From assembly GCA_050944915.1 (NCBI GenBank), contig JBMNRY010000006.1:1-35177 (forward strand): a stretch of DNA of 35,177 nucleotides, in the 5' to 3' direction. The position numbers were made by a program, and so were the translations under genes. This document shows positions 22,293-29,555 of the stretch, in pieces. The stretch's first letter is position 1. Each line of letters begins with the position of its first letter. This stretch comes from JBMNRY01 sp050944915 (GTDB lineage: Bacteria > Bacillota > Limnochordia > JAAZLZ01). The notes below the pieces were generated by a model. The model was not told the origin of the DNA. It did not search any database and was given only the letters and a program-made list of their open reading frames with translations.

Positions 22293-22957
22293 AGCATTTG
22301 AATAAAAGAATCGGTGTAATTGTACTAATTTGTTTAGCGACGCTATTTCTTTCAGGTTGTAGCGGTACTAAGAGAATTAAAGTCGAATACCTTCCTGGAT
22401 TTAATGCTGATGAGTGGTTTTCCGAGCAAAAACCATCAATCGCGGTTAACAGCATGTGGGATGAACGTCCCTACACGGATCGAATAGGCGAAGGATATAA
22501 TGCATGGGGAGGGAAAATTGAAACGTGGGTAACAGATGGACCATCCCCGGCTGAGATATTGGAAGACGCATTGATTAGACAGCTAGAGAACGCCGGATTT
22601 GAGGTGATCAGAACCTCCGGATGGAATTTCTCCGCCGATTCAATTCCTGCATATCTAGATACAGATTTTCTCCTTGGAGGAAGATTAAGAACTTTCTGGG
22701 TTGAATCCAGGCCCGGGTTATTGACTGTTTCAGTGAATTCAAGAGTGACTTTTGACTTAATCATAGCAGACGTTGAGAATAAGAGAATTCTTTGGACTGG
22801 ACAATTCACCGGTTCCGACACAACCGAGACTGTTGTAAGAACGGCCGAGCAGATGCGCCTTTCAATTAGTAGGGCTCTTACCCAAGCGGTTAACAAAGTA
22901 TTTCAGGACCCCCAAGTTAGACATGCTGCTGTTGACTTAGTGAGGATTAAGTTTTAG
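22289..22957 (+). CDS. Predicted lipoprotein, weakly YajG-like
   Basis: 222 residues from GTG 22289. A lipoprotein signal ends at LFLSGC (Cys24). The mature part begins TKRIKVEYLPGF and has a 'K-P-S-I-A-V-N-S-M-W-D-E-R' strand. PSPAEILEDALIRQLENAGF and a late strand-helix pair follow. This layout recalls the YajG/ABC-auxiliary lipoproteins, in which a nucleotide-free alpha/beta domain is anchored to the membrane; that relation is tentative. Arg is mostly coded by AGA/AGG, unlike the CGG/CGC of neighbouring genes, and base composition is AT-richer, which suggests acquisition from elsewhere. It ends before a good terminator. Confidence 0.65.
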   Translation: MKHLNKRIGVIVLICLATLFLSGCSGTKRIKVEYLPGFNADEWFSEQKPSIAVNSMWDERPYTDRIGEGYNAWGGKIETWVTDGPSPAEILEDALIRQLENAGFEVIRTSGWNFSADSIPAYLDTDFLLGGRLRTFWVESRPGLLTVSVNSRVTFDLIIADVENKRILWTGQFTGSDTTETVVRTAEQMRLSISRALTQAVNKVFQDPQVRHAAVDLVRIKF

Positions 22958-23042
22958 TTTGTACATTAGGCCATTGAAAGTTCAATTTGCCGTGAAAACG
23001 TTGAACAACCTAAAAAGGAGTCTTGAACTGCCATTGATACGG

Positions 23043-23071
23043 AGCCTACCTAATCGGTAGGCTTTATTGTT
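23043..23071 (+). terminator. Terminator after the lipoprotein gene
   Basis: AGCCTACC (23043-23050), loop TAATC, GGTAGGCT (23056-23063), then TTATTGTTG. Confidence 0.82.
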
Positions 23072-23105
23072 GTTGCTTCTTCAACTAATTGAAGGTAGCC
23101 TGAGC

Positions 23106-23323
23106 AAGTATGCAATCCCTAGGAGTGGTTAACCTAAGGTTAGTATTTCAAAAAATGGTCCCAGGACAGGGAGGGTAGGAAGGTGGGGAAAACCATTCTG
23201 ATATTAGGGGGCGGAACGGGCGGCGTGGTGGCGGCCAACGTTCTGCGAAAAACCCTTCCTATGGAACACAGGGTTATCGTCGTCGATCGGAATCGGAACC
23301 ACTATTTCCAGGCCAGCTATCCC
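23106..23323 (+). repeat. Direct repeat, copy 2 (intact oxidoreductase 5' end)
   Basis: Partner of the repeat at 21306-21521. It holds the upstream region and the first 47 codons of the intact gene. The two copies lie about 1.8 kb apart in the same orientation. Confidence 0.88.
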
Positions 23324-24337
23324 TTGGTTTTAGTCAATTTACGGCGGCCGGCCCAAATCGTCCAGAGGCTGGAACGACTGGAGAAAAAGGGGATCGAATT
23401 CGTCCAGGCCGAGGTCCAGCGGGTAGATTTCGCCAGACGCTATGTAAAGACAAATCAGGGCCGCATCAATTATGACTATTTAATTATTGCCTTAGGGGCC
23501 GAACAGCATTTGGAAACGGTGCCTGGCCAGGCCCACAGGGCTTACAATCCCTTTGATTTCTACGATGTCTGTCGGCTGCGGTTTTTGTTATCCCGGCTCA
23601 CCCGGGGCCACATCGTCCTTTATATCGCTAATCTACCGTATACAGGAGTCATCGCGCCTTTCGAAATCATGTTTCTGCTCGATGCTTACCTGCGGCAAAG
23701 GGGTTGTCGTCCTAACGTCCGTCTCTCCTTCGTCACCCCAGAACCATTACCCCTATCCCTAGCCCCCCCTAAGGTAGGCCAAAGCGTTCTCAGAATGATG
23801 GAACGTCGGGGGATCGAAGTCATCAGCCAGGCCAAGGTCTTAGCCTTAGATCCCCGCAAGAAACACCTGCTCCTCGACGGTGGCCTAAAGATCCCTGGAA
23901 ATCTCTTTTTGGGGATCCCTTCCCACTGGGGACCGGGTTTGTTGCGGGATACATCTTTGGCACCCACGGGCTGGATCGAGACTGACCCCCACACCCTGAC
24001 TACTCAAGTGGAAGGGGTCTACGCCGTCGGTGACGGGGTGGCCACCCGGGTACCAGTCAATGGGGCATGGGCACCTAAGGCAGGCTCTTTCGCCCACTAT
24101 CAGGCCGAGGTGGTAGCTCGGAATATCGCGTCGATGATCCTCGGAGGGAGCCCTCGTTGGCGCTATACCGGTAAAGCCGCCGGTGCAGTCATGCTAACGG
24201 GCCTGGGGCGGGGTAGATTGGTGTCTGTCAACTATTACGACCCCCGAGGTGTCAAATTATCTTTGCTTCGCCCTACCAGGACAGCCTATTGGGTAAAAGT
24301 CGCCTTCGAGAAATATTGGTTGACCCGTTGGTTTTAG
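23183..24337 (+). CDS. FAD/NAD(P)-dependent oxidoreductase, sulfide-quinone-reductase/NDH-2-like
   Basis: 384 residues from GTG 23183. The first FAD-binding loop is ILGGGTGGVVAANVLRK (residues 6-22) with the acidic strand end VVDRNRNH. YDYLIIALGAEQH is the ATG-like motif, and GVYAVGDGVATRVPVNGAWA is the second FAD motif. The C-terminal part ends in an amphipathic, basic/aromatic tail that could bind the membrane. In sulfide-quinone reductases a reactive Cys lies in the mid-region before 'A-P-x-E'. Here that place reads NLPYTGVIAPFE, with no Cys. It is therefore more likely a quinone reductase or a divergent member than a true SQR. The stop overlaps the converging gene by four bases. Confidence 0.82.
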   Translation: MGKTILILGGGTGGVVAANVLRKTLPMEHRVIVVDRNRNHYFQASYPLVLVNLRRPAQIVQRLERLEKKGIEFVQAEVQRVDFARRYVKTNQGRINYDYLIIALGAEQHLETVPGQAHRAYNPFDFYDVCRLRFLLSRLTRGHIVLYIANLPYTGVIAPFEIMFLLDAYLRQRGCRPNVRLSFVTPEPLPLSLAPPKVGQSVLRMMERRGIEVISQAKVLALDPRKKHLLLDGGLKIPGNLFLGIPSHWGPGLLRDTSLAPTGWIETDPHTLTTQVEGVYAVGDGVATRVPVNGAWAPKAGSFAHYQAEVVARNIASMILGGSPRWRYTGKAAGAVMLTGLGRGRLVSVNYYDPRGVKLSLLRPTRTAYWVKVAFEKYWLTRWF

Positions 24338-24834
24338 TCGTTCGGTTGTTTTCCACCGAGCCCTGTCGGTAGATGTAGCCGCCACAGATAGACTTGGTAG
24401 GAGGACCAAAAGATGAAAAATACCGCGGGGACCCACATCCACCAGCGATAGTTGGGGGAGTAGACCCGCAAGCCCATCTGATGGAAAAGGTCGTCGATGG
24501 CACCACCGGCCAGGGCGAAGAGAAGGATATAAAGGTAGTGAACCCATTGGGGAGCGTGGAAGGGTAAGGCCCAGAGGAAGATGATGGCCGACGCTCCCCA
24601 GGCGGCGATGATGAAGGCCGGAACACCTAGGAAAACAAAGGGCTCAGCTTTGACATAGCTCCAAGCTCCCAAGATATTGCTGCCGATGTATAAAACGATA
24701 AAACCAAGGAGCGAACCGATAAATCCGTGGGGGAGCAAAATGGAATACTCCCGGCGGGGCACGAGGATGAGGGAGATAACCATGAGGCCAAAGGCCCATA
24801 GGGGATAAAATATGGCGACGTTGTTCAGTGACAT
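24334..24834 (-). CDS. Multi-spanning membrane protein of unknown function
   Basis: 166 residues with about five or six membrane spans and few charged residues. GAGGAGG lies 6 bases before the ATG at 24834 on the minus strand, so the start is well supported. The pattern of an aromatic-rich 'Y-R-W-W-M-W-V-P' near the end and 'K-A-E-P-F-V-F-L-G-V' in the middle vaguely recalls the clostridial CBO0543 family, but I would not rely on it. It converges on the oxidoreductase with a four-base overlap of the stop codons. No function can be assigned. Confidence 0.65.
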   Translation of the reverse strand: MSLNNVAIFYPLWAFGLMVISLILVPRREYSILLPHGFIGSLLGFIVLYIGSNILGAWSYVKAEPFVFLGVPAFIIAAWGASAIIFLWALPFHAPQWVHYLYILLFALAGGAIDDLFHQMGLRVYSPNYRWWMWVPAVFFIFWSSYQVYLWRLHLPTGLGGKQPND

Positions 24835-24962
24835 GACTTTTCCTCCTCGTTGGTCTGTTGCAAGTATAGATTAACCACTAGATTAGGACTTCATCCTTTC
24901 CTTCGGAGAACAACGAGGGGGATAATAGCATTGACCTAAAAAGGGGGGAGGAGAGGTAAAGG

Positions 24963-25097
24963 ATGGATAAAGACGTTACTTGTCCCAGTTGTGGTGTGAT
25001 TTGGCGCCCGAAGCCTCTACCGAGTAAAAGGGGTTGTCCCCGGTGTCAGCAAGCAGGCCAGGGGAAAGGGCAGCAAAGGGGAAAGAAAGATAAATAA
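24963..25097 (+). CDS. Zinc-ribbon small protein
   Basis: 44 residues from ATG 24963, with a GGAGAGGT ribosome-binding site. Two C-x-x-C pairs (CPSCG and CPRC, 15 residues apart) form a zinc ribbon. The tail is short and highly basic (GKGQQRGKKDK). It is possibly a nucleic-acid-binding or ribosome-associated peptide, and I do not recognise the family. A possible -10 box GATAAT at 24921 with a weak TTCCTT 17 bases before it lies upstream. Confidence 0.65.
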   Translation: MDKDVTCPSCGVIWRPKPLPSKRGCPRCQQAGQGKGQQRGKKDK

Positions 25098-25109
25098 TAG
25101 TGGTATTAT

Positions 25110-25131
25110 ACGGCCGCCTGGGGGCGGCCGT
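25110..25131 (+). promoter_or_regulatory. Strong hairpin upstream of rubrerythrin
   Basis: ACGGCCGCC (25110-25118), loop TGGG, GGCGGCCGT (25123-25131), a perfect 9-bp GC-rich stem with no T-run after it. It directly follows an extended -10-like TGGTATTAT (25101-25109). It may be a 5' leader stem of the rubrerythrin mRNA or a weak terminator for the zinc-ribbon gene. Confidence 0.5.
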
Positions 25132-25216
25132 AGGGCTTATGTTGACTATGAACATTGTGTATGGTCAGGGAAAAGCTGGTGAGAATAAGGGGCAAAACCT
25201 TTAGGAGGCTGATTCC

Positions 25217-25735
25217 ATGCGGGAAATGACAAAAGCTAATCTCATCAACGCCTTTGCCGGGGAAAGCCAGGCCCACATGCGCTACTACATCTTCGCCGAT
25301 CAGGCGGAAAAGGAAGGGAAGCCCAATGTGGCAAGACTTTTCCGGGCCATCGCTTACTCGGAGCAGGTCCATGCCACCAATCATTTCAAGGTTTTGGGAG
25401 AGTTGGGGGATACGGTCGAGAATTTGGGTAAAGGCATTGCCGGGGAAAACTTTGAAACGGTGGAGATGTATCCCGCGTACGGGGTGGTGGCTGACCATCA
25501 GGGAGAAAAGGACGCCTACCGGGTGTTCAACTGGGCCCGGGAAGCGGAAGAGGTCCATGAGCAGATGTTCGTAGAGGCTCAAAACGCCGTCAAAGCCGGA
25601 CGAGATTTGGAAATAGAGGATGTCCATATTTGTTCTCTCTGTGGCTTTACGACCTGGGATGACATACCTGAACGATGCCCTATCTGTGGCGCTGGTCCCG
25701 CCAAGTTTAGGACCTTTGCCCGGGGCAGCCAATAA
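25217..25735 (+). CDS. rbr: Rubrerythrin
   Basis: 172 residues from ATG 25217, with AGGAGG 8 bases upstream. Rubrerythrin reduces hydrogen peroxide in anaerobes using a di-iron centre and a rubredoxin-type iron. Di-iron ligands are visible as E16 and H20 in AFAGESQAHMRY, E49/H52 in SEQVH, and E109-H114 in EAEEVH. The C-terminal rubredoxin domain has CSLCG (139-143) and CPICG (154-158). The cytoplasmic enzyme fits an oxygen-sensitive host. It lies after a leader hairpin and before the tRNA-Lys promoter. Confidence 0.95.
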   Translation: MREMTKANLINAFAGESQAHMRYYIFADQAEKEGKPNVARLFRAIAYSEQVHATNHFKVLGELGDTVENLGKGIAGENFETVEMYPAYGVVADHQGEKDAYRVFNWAREAEEVHEQMFVEAQNAVKAGRDLEIEDVHICSLCGFTTWDDIPERCPICGAGPAKFRTFARGSQ

Positions 25736-25752
25736 ATTTTATCTCTAAGAGG

Positions 25753-25781
25753 TTCACAAGATGGCGTTCATATGGTACAAT
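25753..25781 (+). promoter_or_regulatory. Sigma-A promoter of the tRNA-Lys-Leu pair
   Basis: TTCACA (25753-25758), 17 bases, TACAAT (25776-25781), with TG before the -10 box, 19 bases before the first tRNA. Confidence 0.72.
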
Positions 25782-25799
25782 GTATGGCGAGTGACCCAG

Positions 25800-25875
25800 G
25801 AGCCATTAGCTCAGGTGGTAGAGCACCGGACTTTTAATCCGGGTGTCGGAGGTTCGAATCCTCCATGGCTCACCA
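25800..25875 (+). tRNA. tRNA-Lys (anticodon TTT)
   Basis: The acceptor GAGCCAT pairs with ATGGCTC. The anticodon stem CCGGA/TCCGG holds the loop CTTTTAA. The T-arm is GGAGG/CCTCC, and CCA is encoded at 25873-25875. Confidence 0.97.
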
Positions 25876-25880
25876 TGAAT

Positions 25881-25966
25881 GCGAGAGTGGTGGAATTGGC
25901 AGACACGCAAGACTTAGGATCTTGTGCCTCAAAAGCGTGGGGGTTCAAATCCCCCCTCTCGCACCA
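25881..25966 (+). tRNA. tRNA-Leu (anticodon TAG)
   Basis: The acceptor GCGAGAG pairs with CTCTCGC. The anticodon stem CAAGA/TCTTG holds the loop CTTAGGA. A long class II variable arm (TGCCTCAAAAGCGT) is present. The T-arm is GGGGG/CCCCC, and CCA is encoded at 25964-25966. It lies 5 bases after tRNA-Lys and is co-transcribed with it. Confidence 0.97.
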
Positions 25967-25989
25967 TCATAAGGAAACGATGGGCAACA

Positions 25990-26017
25990 AGCGGATCATA
26001 TCCGCTCCATTTTTTTG
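25990..26017 (+). terminator. Terminator after the tRNA pair
   Basis: AGCGGA (25990-25995), loop TCATA, TCCGCT (26001-26006), then CCATTTTTTTG. Confidence 0.85.
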
Positions 26018-26098
26018 CCCAAAAGTATAGAGTTTTCCGGCTTGGTTGGATAAACTAGGAATAACCGGGGCTTGGAAGTATAAGGAGGAGTTTGATTG

Positions 26099-27448
26099 AT
26101 GAAAGTTAGTCAGGAAAAGTTAGCGAATAGCCGTGTAGCCCTCCAAATTGAGGTGGACCAAGAGCTGGTCGCTCAAGAGGTCGATAAGGCCTACCGAAAA
26201 TTGGTGCGACAGACCAACATCCCCGGTTTCCGCAAAGGGAAGGCACCTCGTTCTATCTTTGAGCGCTACGTAGGAACAGAAGTGTTGTATAACGAGGCCC
26301 TTTATCCCCTGTTAATGCATACATATGAACAAGCAGTCCGTCAAGAGGGCATCATCCCCGTTGATGATCCCCATTTCGAAATCGAAGATTACGGCGAAGG
26401 CAAGGGTTTGAAATATAAGGCGGAAGTAGACGTTTATCCAGAGGTGCAACTAGGGGAATATAAAGGTCTTTCTGTGGAAAAACCTGTTTTGATCGTTGAT
26501 GAGCCCCTAGTTCAACGGGGTTTAGAACGCCTGCAGGAACAATATGCCGAATTAGCCTCCGTCGAGCGGAAGGAAGTCCAGGAAAAGGATTTCGTTCTCC
26601 TTGATTTCACCGGTTACATCGATGGCGAACCATTTCCCGGTGGTGCTGCCGAAGGTTATATGTTAGAAGTAGGTAGCGGCTCCTTCATTCCCGGCTTTGA
26701 AGAGCAATTGGTGGGGATGGAAGTCGGCCAAGAAGGGGAAGTCCAAGTCACCTTCCCTGAAAACTACCATAATGAAGAACTAGCCGGACAAGGGGCCACC
26801 TTTAAGGTCACAATCCAGGAAATCAAAGAAAAGCGATTACCGGAACTCGATGATGAATTCGCCAAGAATGTGGGCGAAGGCGAGACCCTGGAAGAATTAA
26901 AGACCAAGATCCGGGAGAACTTGGAAAATAGGGCCAAAGAACAAAGTGACATGGTGGTGCGGGAAAGTCTAATTAAGCAGGTCGTCGACAATGCCCATGT
27001 AGAGATTCCCAGGGCGATGATCGAACGGGAAACGGAAATGATGCTCAATCAATTCCGGAATGATCTAGCCCGCCATGGTATGGATTTTGAAGGATACTTG
27101 GCCATGTTGGATAAGACTGAAGAAGCGGTGAAGGAGGACTTCCGTCCGGCCGCGGAGAACCGGGTCAAAACCGATCTAGTTTTGGAAAGGATCGGCCTCG
27201 ACGAAGGAATCGAAGTAACTGAAGAAGAAATAGAGCAGGTAATAAATGATGCTTTAGCCGGTAATCCCGATGATGAACAGTTGCGACAGGATCTTGAGGG
27301 CCGGCGGCAAGCAATCATTGAGGTTCTACGCAGACCAAAGGTAGTCGATTTCCTGGTGGAACAGGCGCAAGTAACGGTAGTAGAAAAAACCGATGAGGAA
27401 TTTCGAGAGGCGCCCGATGAAGGGACCCCAGGGGACACCGAAGAATAG
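26099..27448 (+). CDS. tig: Trigger factor
   Basis: 449 residues from ATG 26099, with AAGGAGGAG at 26082-26090. A TTG one codon earlier is also in frame. Trigger factor is the ribosome-bound chaperone that meets nascent chains. The ribosome-docking signature is GFRKGKAP (43-50) in the N-terminal domain. The FKBP-type prolyl isomerase domain follows (FVLLDFTGYIDGEPFPGG, and the F-I-P-G-F-E-E-Q-L-V-G-M motif). The long charged C-terminal arm ends in an acidic tail. It heads the tig-clpP-clpX block, a classic arrangement. Confidence 0.96.
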   Translation: MKVSQEKLANSRVALQIEVDQELVAQEVDKAYRKLVRQTNIPGFRKGKAPRSIFERYVGTEVLYNEALYPLLMHTYEQAVRQEGIIPVDDPHFEIEDYGEGKGLKYKAEVDVYPEVQLGEYKGLSVEKPVLIVDEPLVQRGLERLQEQYAELASVERKEVQEKDFVLLDFTGYIDGEPFPGGAAEGYMLEVGSGSFIPGFEEQLVGMEVGQEGEVQVTFPENYHNEELAGQGATFKVTIQEIKEKRLPELDDEFAKNVGEGETLEELKTKIRENLENRAKEQSDMVVRESLIKQVVDNAHVEIPRAMIERETEMMLNQFRNDLARHGMDFEGYLAMLDKTEEAVKEDFRPAAENRVKTDLVLERIGLDEGIEVTEEEIEQVINDALAGNPDDEQLRQDLEGRRQAIIEVLRRPKVVDFLVEQAQVTVVEKTDEEFREAPDEGTPGDTEE

Positions 27449-27543
27449 GTAGCAGGAAAGTAGTATCCCTTCCACGGACACGGAGGTCACCTGGTGGTAC
27501 GGAGTTTTTTGGGAGCATATATTCAAAGGGAGGATGGGAGACT

Positions 27544-28125
27544 ATGAGTACTTTGATACCAATGGTTGTTGAGCAAACGAACCGTGGGGAAAGGGCTTAC
27601 GATATATATTCCCGCTTACTAAAGGAGAGGATCGTTTTTATTGGCGGTCCTATCGACGATTATGTGGCAAATCTAGCCATTGCCCAACTGCTCTTCCTGG
27701 AAAGTGAAGACCCGGAAAAGGATATCCATCTATATATTAACAGTCCTGGCGGTGTGGTCTATTCAGGGCTGGCCATTTATGATACCATGCAATATATTCG
27801 GCCCGATGTTTCCACCATCTGTATTGGGATGGCGGCGAGTATGGCCGCGCTTCTGTTGTCGGCAGGTGCCAAAGGAAAACGGTTCGCCTTGCCCTATTCC
27901 CGGATTATGATTCACCAACCCCTAGGAGGAGCCCGGGGCCAAGCTACCGAAATCGAAATCGAAGCCCGGGAGATCCTGCGGTTAAAGCAGGTCGGCAACG
28001 AGATTCTGCATAGGCATAGCGGTCAACCGCTAGAGAAGATCGAGCGGGATGTCGAACGCAATTACTACATGTCGGCAGAGGAAGCTAAAGAATACGGGCT
28101 AATTGATGGTATCTTAACCCGATAG
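27544..28125 (+). CDS. clpP: ATP-dependent Clp protease proteolytic subunit
   Basis: 193 residues, the usual length. The serine protease triad is visible as S99 in IGMAASMAALLL, H124 in MIHQPLGG and D169 in ERDVERNYYMS. ClpP forms two stacked heptamer rings and degrades proteins fed by ClpX, whose gene follows 47 bases downstream. The start ATG 27544 follows a GGGAGGATGGGAG stretch. The N-terminus MSTLIPMVVEQTNRGERAYD has the conserved loop that contacts ClpX. Confidence 0.97.
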   Translation: MSTLIPMVVEQTNRGERAYDIYSRLLKERIVFIGGPIDDYVANLAIAQLLFLESEDPEKDIHLYINSPGGVVYSGLAIYDTMQYIRPDVSTICIGMAASMAALLLSAGAKGKRFALPYSRIMIHQPLGGARGQATEIEIEAREILRLKQVGNEILHRHSGQPLEKIERDVERNYYMSAEEAKEYGLIDGILTR

Positions 28126-28172
28126 CCTGAACCGGTTTTTGATAGGGTGATGGTTCTCAAAGAGGTGATACG

Positions 28173-29432
28173 ATGTTTAAGTTCGGCGAGGAAAAAGGCC
28201 AATTGAAATGTTCCTTCTGTGGGAAGCTCCAAGAACAGGTAAAGAAACTGATCGCCGGACCCGGAGTTTATATCTGCGATGAGTGTATTGAACTCTGCAA
28301 CGAAATCATCGAAGAAGAATTGACGGAAGAAGTCGATGTGGAGTTTAGCAATATACCGAAGCCCCGGGAAATTAAGGAAATCCTGGACCAGTATGTCATC
28401 GGTCAAGAACAAGCTAAACGCTCCTTAGCTGTCGCAGTATACAACCATTACAAACGGGTTAACTCCGGGATGCGGGTTGACGACGTGGAACTACAGAAGA
28501 GCAACATTTTACTGTTGGGTCCCACGGGATGTGGTAAGACCCTCTTGGCCCAAACCTTGGCCAAAATCTTGAATGTACCTTTCGCCATCGCCGATGCAAC
28601 CTCGTTGACGGAAGCCGGTTATGTTGGCGAAGATGTGGAAAATATTCTGCTCAAGCTGATCCAAGCTGCCGATTATGATGTGGAACGGGCGGAAAAAGGA
28701 ATCGTCTACATCGATGAAGTCGATAAAATCGCCCGGAAATCGGAGAATCCTTCCATCACTAGAGATGTCTCTGGTGAGGGTGTACAGCAGGCCTTGCTGA
28801 AAATCTTGGAAGGGACCATCGCCAGTGTGCCGCCCCAAGGGGGACGGAAACATCCCCACCAAGAGTTCATCCAGATCGATACCACCAACATCTTGTTCAT
28901 CTGTGGGGGAGCCTTTGACGGTCTGGAAAGGATCATCGAAACCCGGGTTGGCGAGAAGACCATGGGTTTTGGCGCCGATATCAAGGTCAAAGAAGAAAAG
29001 CAAATCGGTGAGATCCTCCGGCAGGTCATGCCGGAAGACCTCTTGAAATTCGGTCTCATCCCCGAATTCATCGGTCGCTTACCGGTGGTGGTGGCCCTGG
29101 ACAGCTTAGATGAAGATGCTTTGGTCCGCATTTTGGTGGAACCTCGCAATGCTCTGACCAAACAGTTCATCAAGTTCTTTGAAATCGACAACGTGGAACT
29201 AGAAATCACCGAGGAAGCCCTCCGCTTTATTGCCAAACAGGCATTGGAGCGGAAAACCGGTGCCCGAGGTTTACGTTCCATCCTCGAAGAGGCCATGCTA
29301 GACATCATGTACGAAATTCCGTCCCGCAACGATGTCAAAAAGTGCGTGATCACCAAAGAAGTCATTGAAAAGGGCGCAGAACCAACCCTTGTGCTTTTGG
29401 ATCATAAGGTCAAGAAGGAAGAATCAGCCTAA
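28173..29432 (+). CDS. clpX: ATP-dependent Clp protease ATP-binding subunit ClpX
   Basis: 419 residues. The N-terminal C4 zinc-binding domain has CSFC (13-16) and CDEC (35-38). The AAA+ core has Walker A GPTGCGKT (116-123), Walker B IVYIDEVDKI and the substrate pore loop in the YVGEDVEN region. ClpX also carries the I-G-F-like ClpP-docking loop in MGFGAD. It unfolds substrates and passes them to ClpP. AGAGGTGAT lies before ATG 28173. A strong terminator separates it from lonB. Confidence 0.97.
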   Translation: MFKFGEEKGQLKCSFCGKLQEQVKKLIAGPGVYICDECIELCNEIIEEELTEEVDVEFSNIPKPREIKEILDQYVIGQEQAKRSLAVAVYNHYKRVNSGMRVDDVELQKSNILLLGPTGCGKTLLAQTLAKILNVPFAIADATSLTEAGYVGEDVENILLKLIQAADYDVERAEKGIVYIDEVDKIARKSENPSITRDVSGEGVQQALLKILEGTIASVPPQGGRKHPHQEFIQIDTTNILFICGGAFDGLERIIETRVGEKTMGFGADIKVKEEKQIGEILRQVMPEDLLKFGLIPEFIGRLPVVVALDSLDEDALVRILVEPRNALTKQFIKFFEIDNVELEITEEALRFIAKQALERKTGARGLRSILEEAMLDIMYEIPSRNDVKKCVITKEVIEKGAEPTLVLLDHKVKKEESA

Positions 29433-29458
29433 GTCCATCCCTTTGGCTTTAGGTTTAG

Positions 29459-29509
29459 ACAGGGGACTACTTCCATAAAATTATCGGAAGGGTCCCCTGT
29501 TTGTTGTTT
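29459..29509 (+). terminator. Terminator after clpX
   Basis: ACAGGGGAC (29459-29467) pairs with GTCCCCTGT (29492-29500), with an inner TTCC/GGAA stem, followed by TTGTTGTTT. It separates the tig-clpP-clpX transcript from lonB. Confidence 0.88.
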
Positions 29510-29555
29510 AAAATAACCTCCCCTTGGGCATCCTCACAACAGAGGGGGAGTGGTT

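Noticed and set aside
20698..23105. Integration of a mobile element at tRNA-Arg
   Set aside because: No repeat of the tRNA 3' end and no integrase gene were found; the bracketing repeat is from the oxidoreductase instead.
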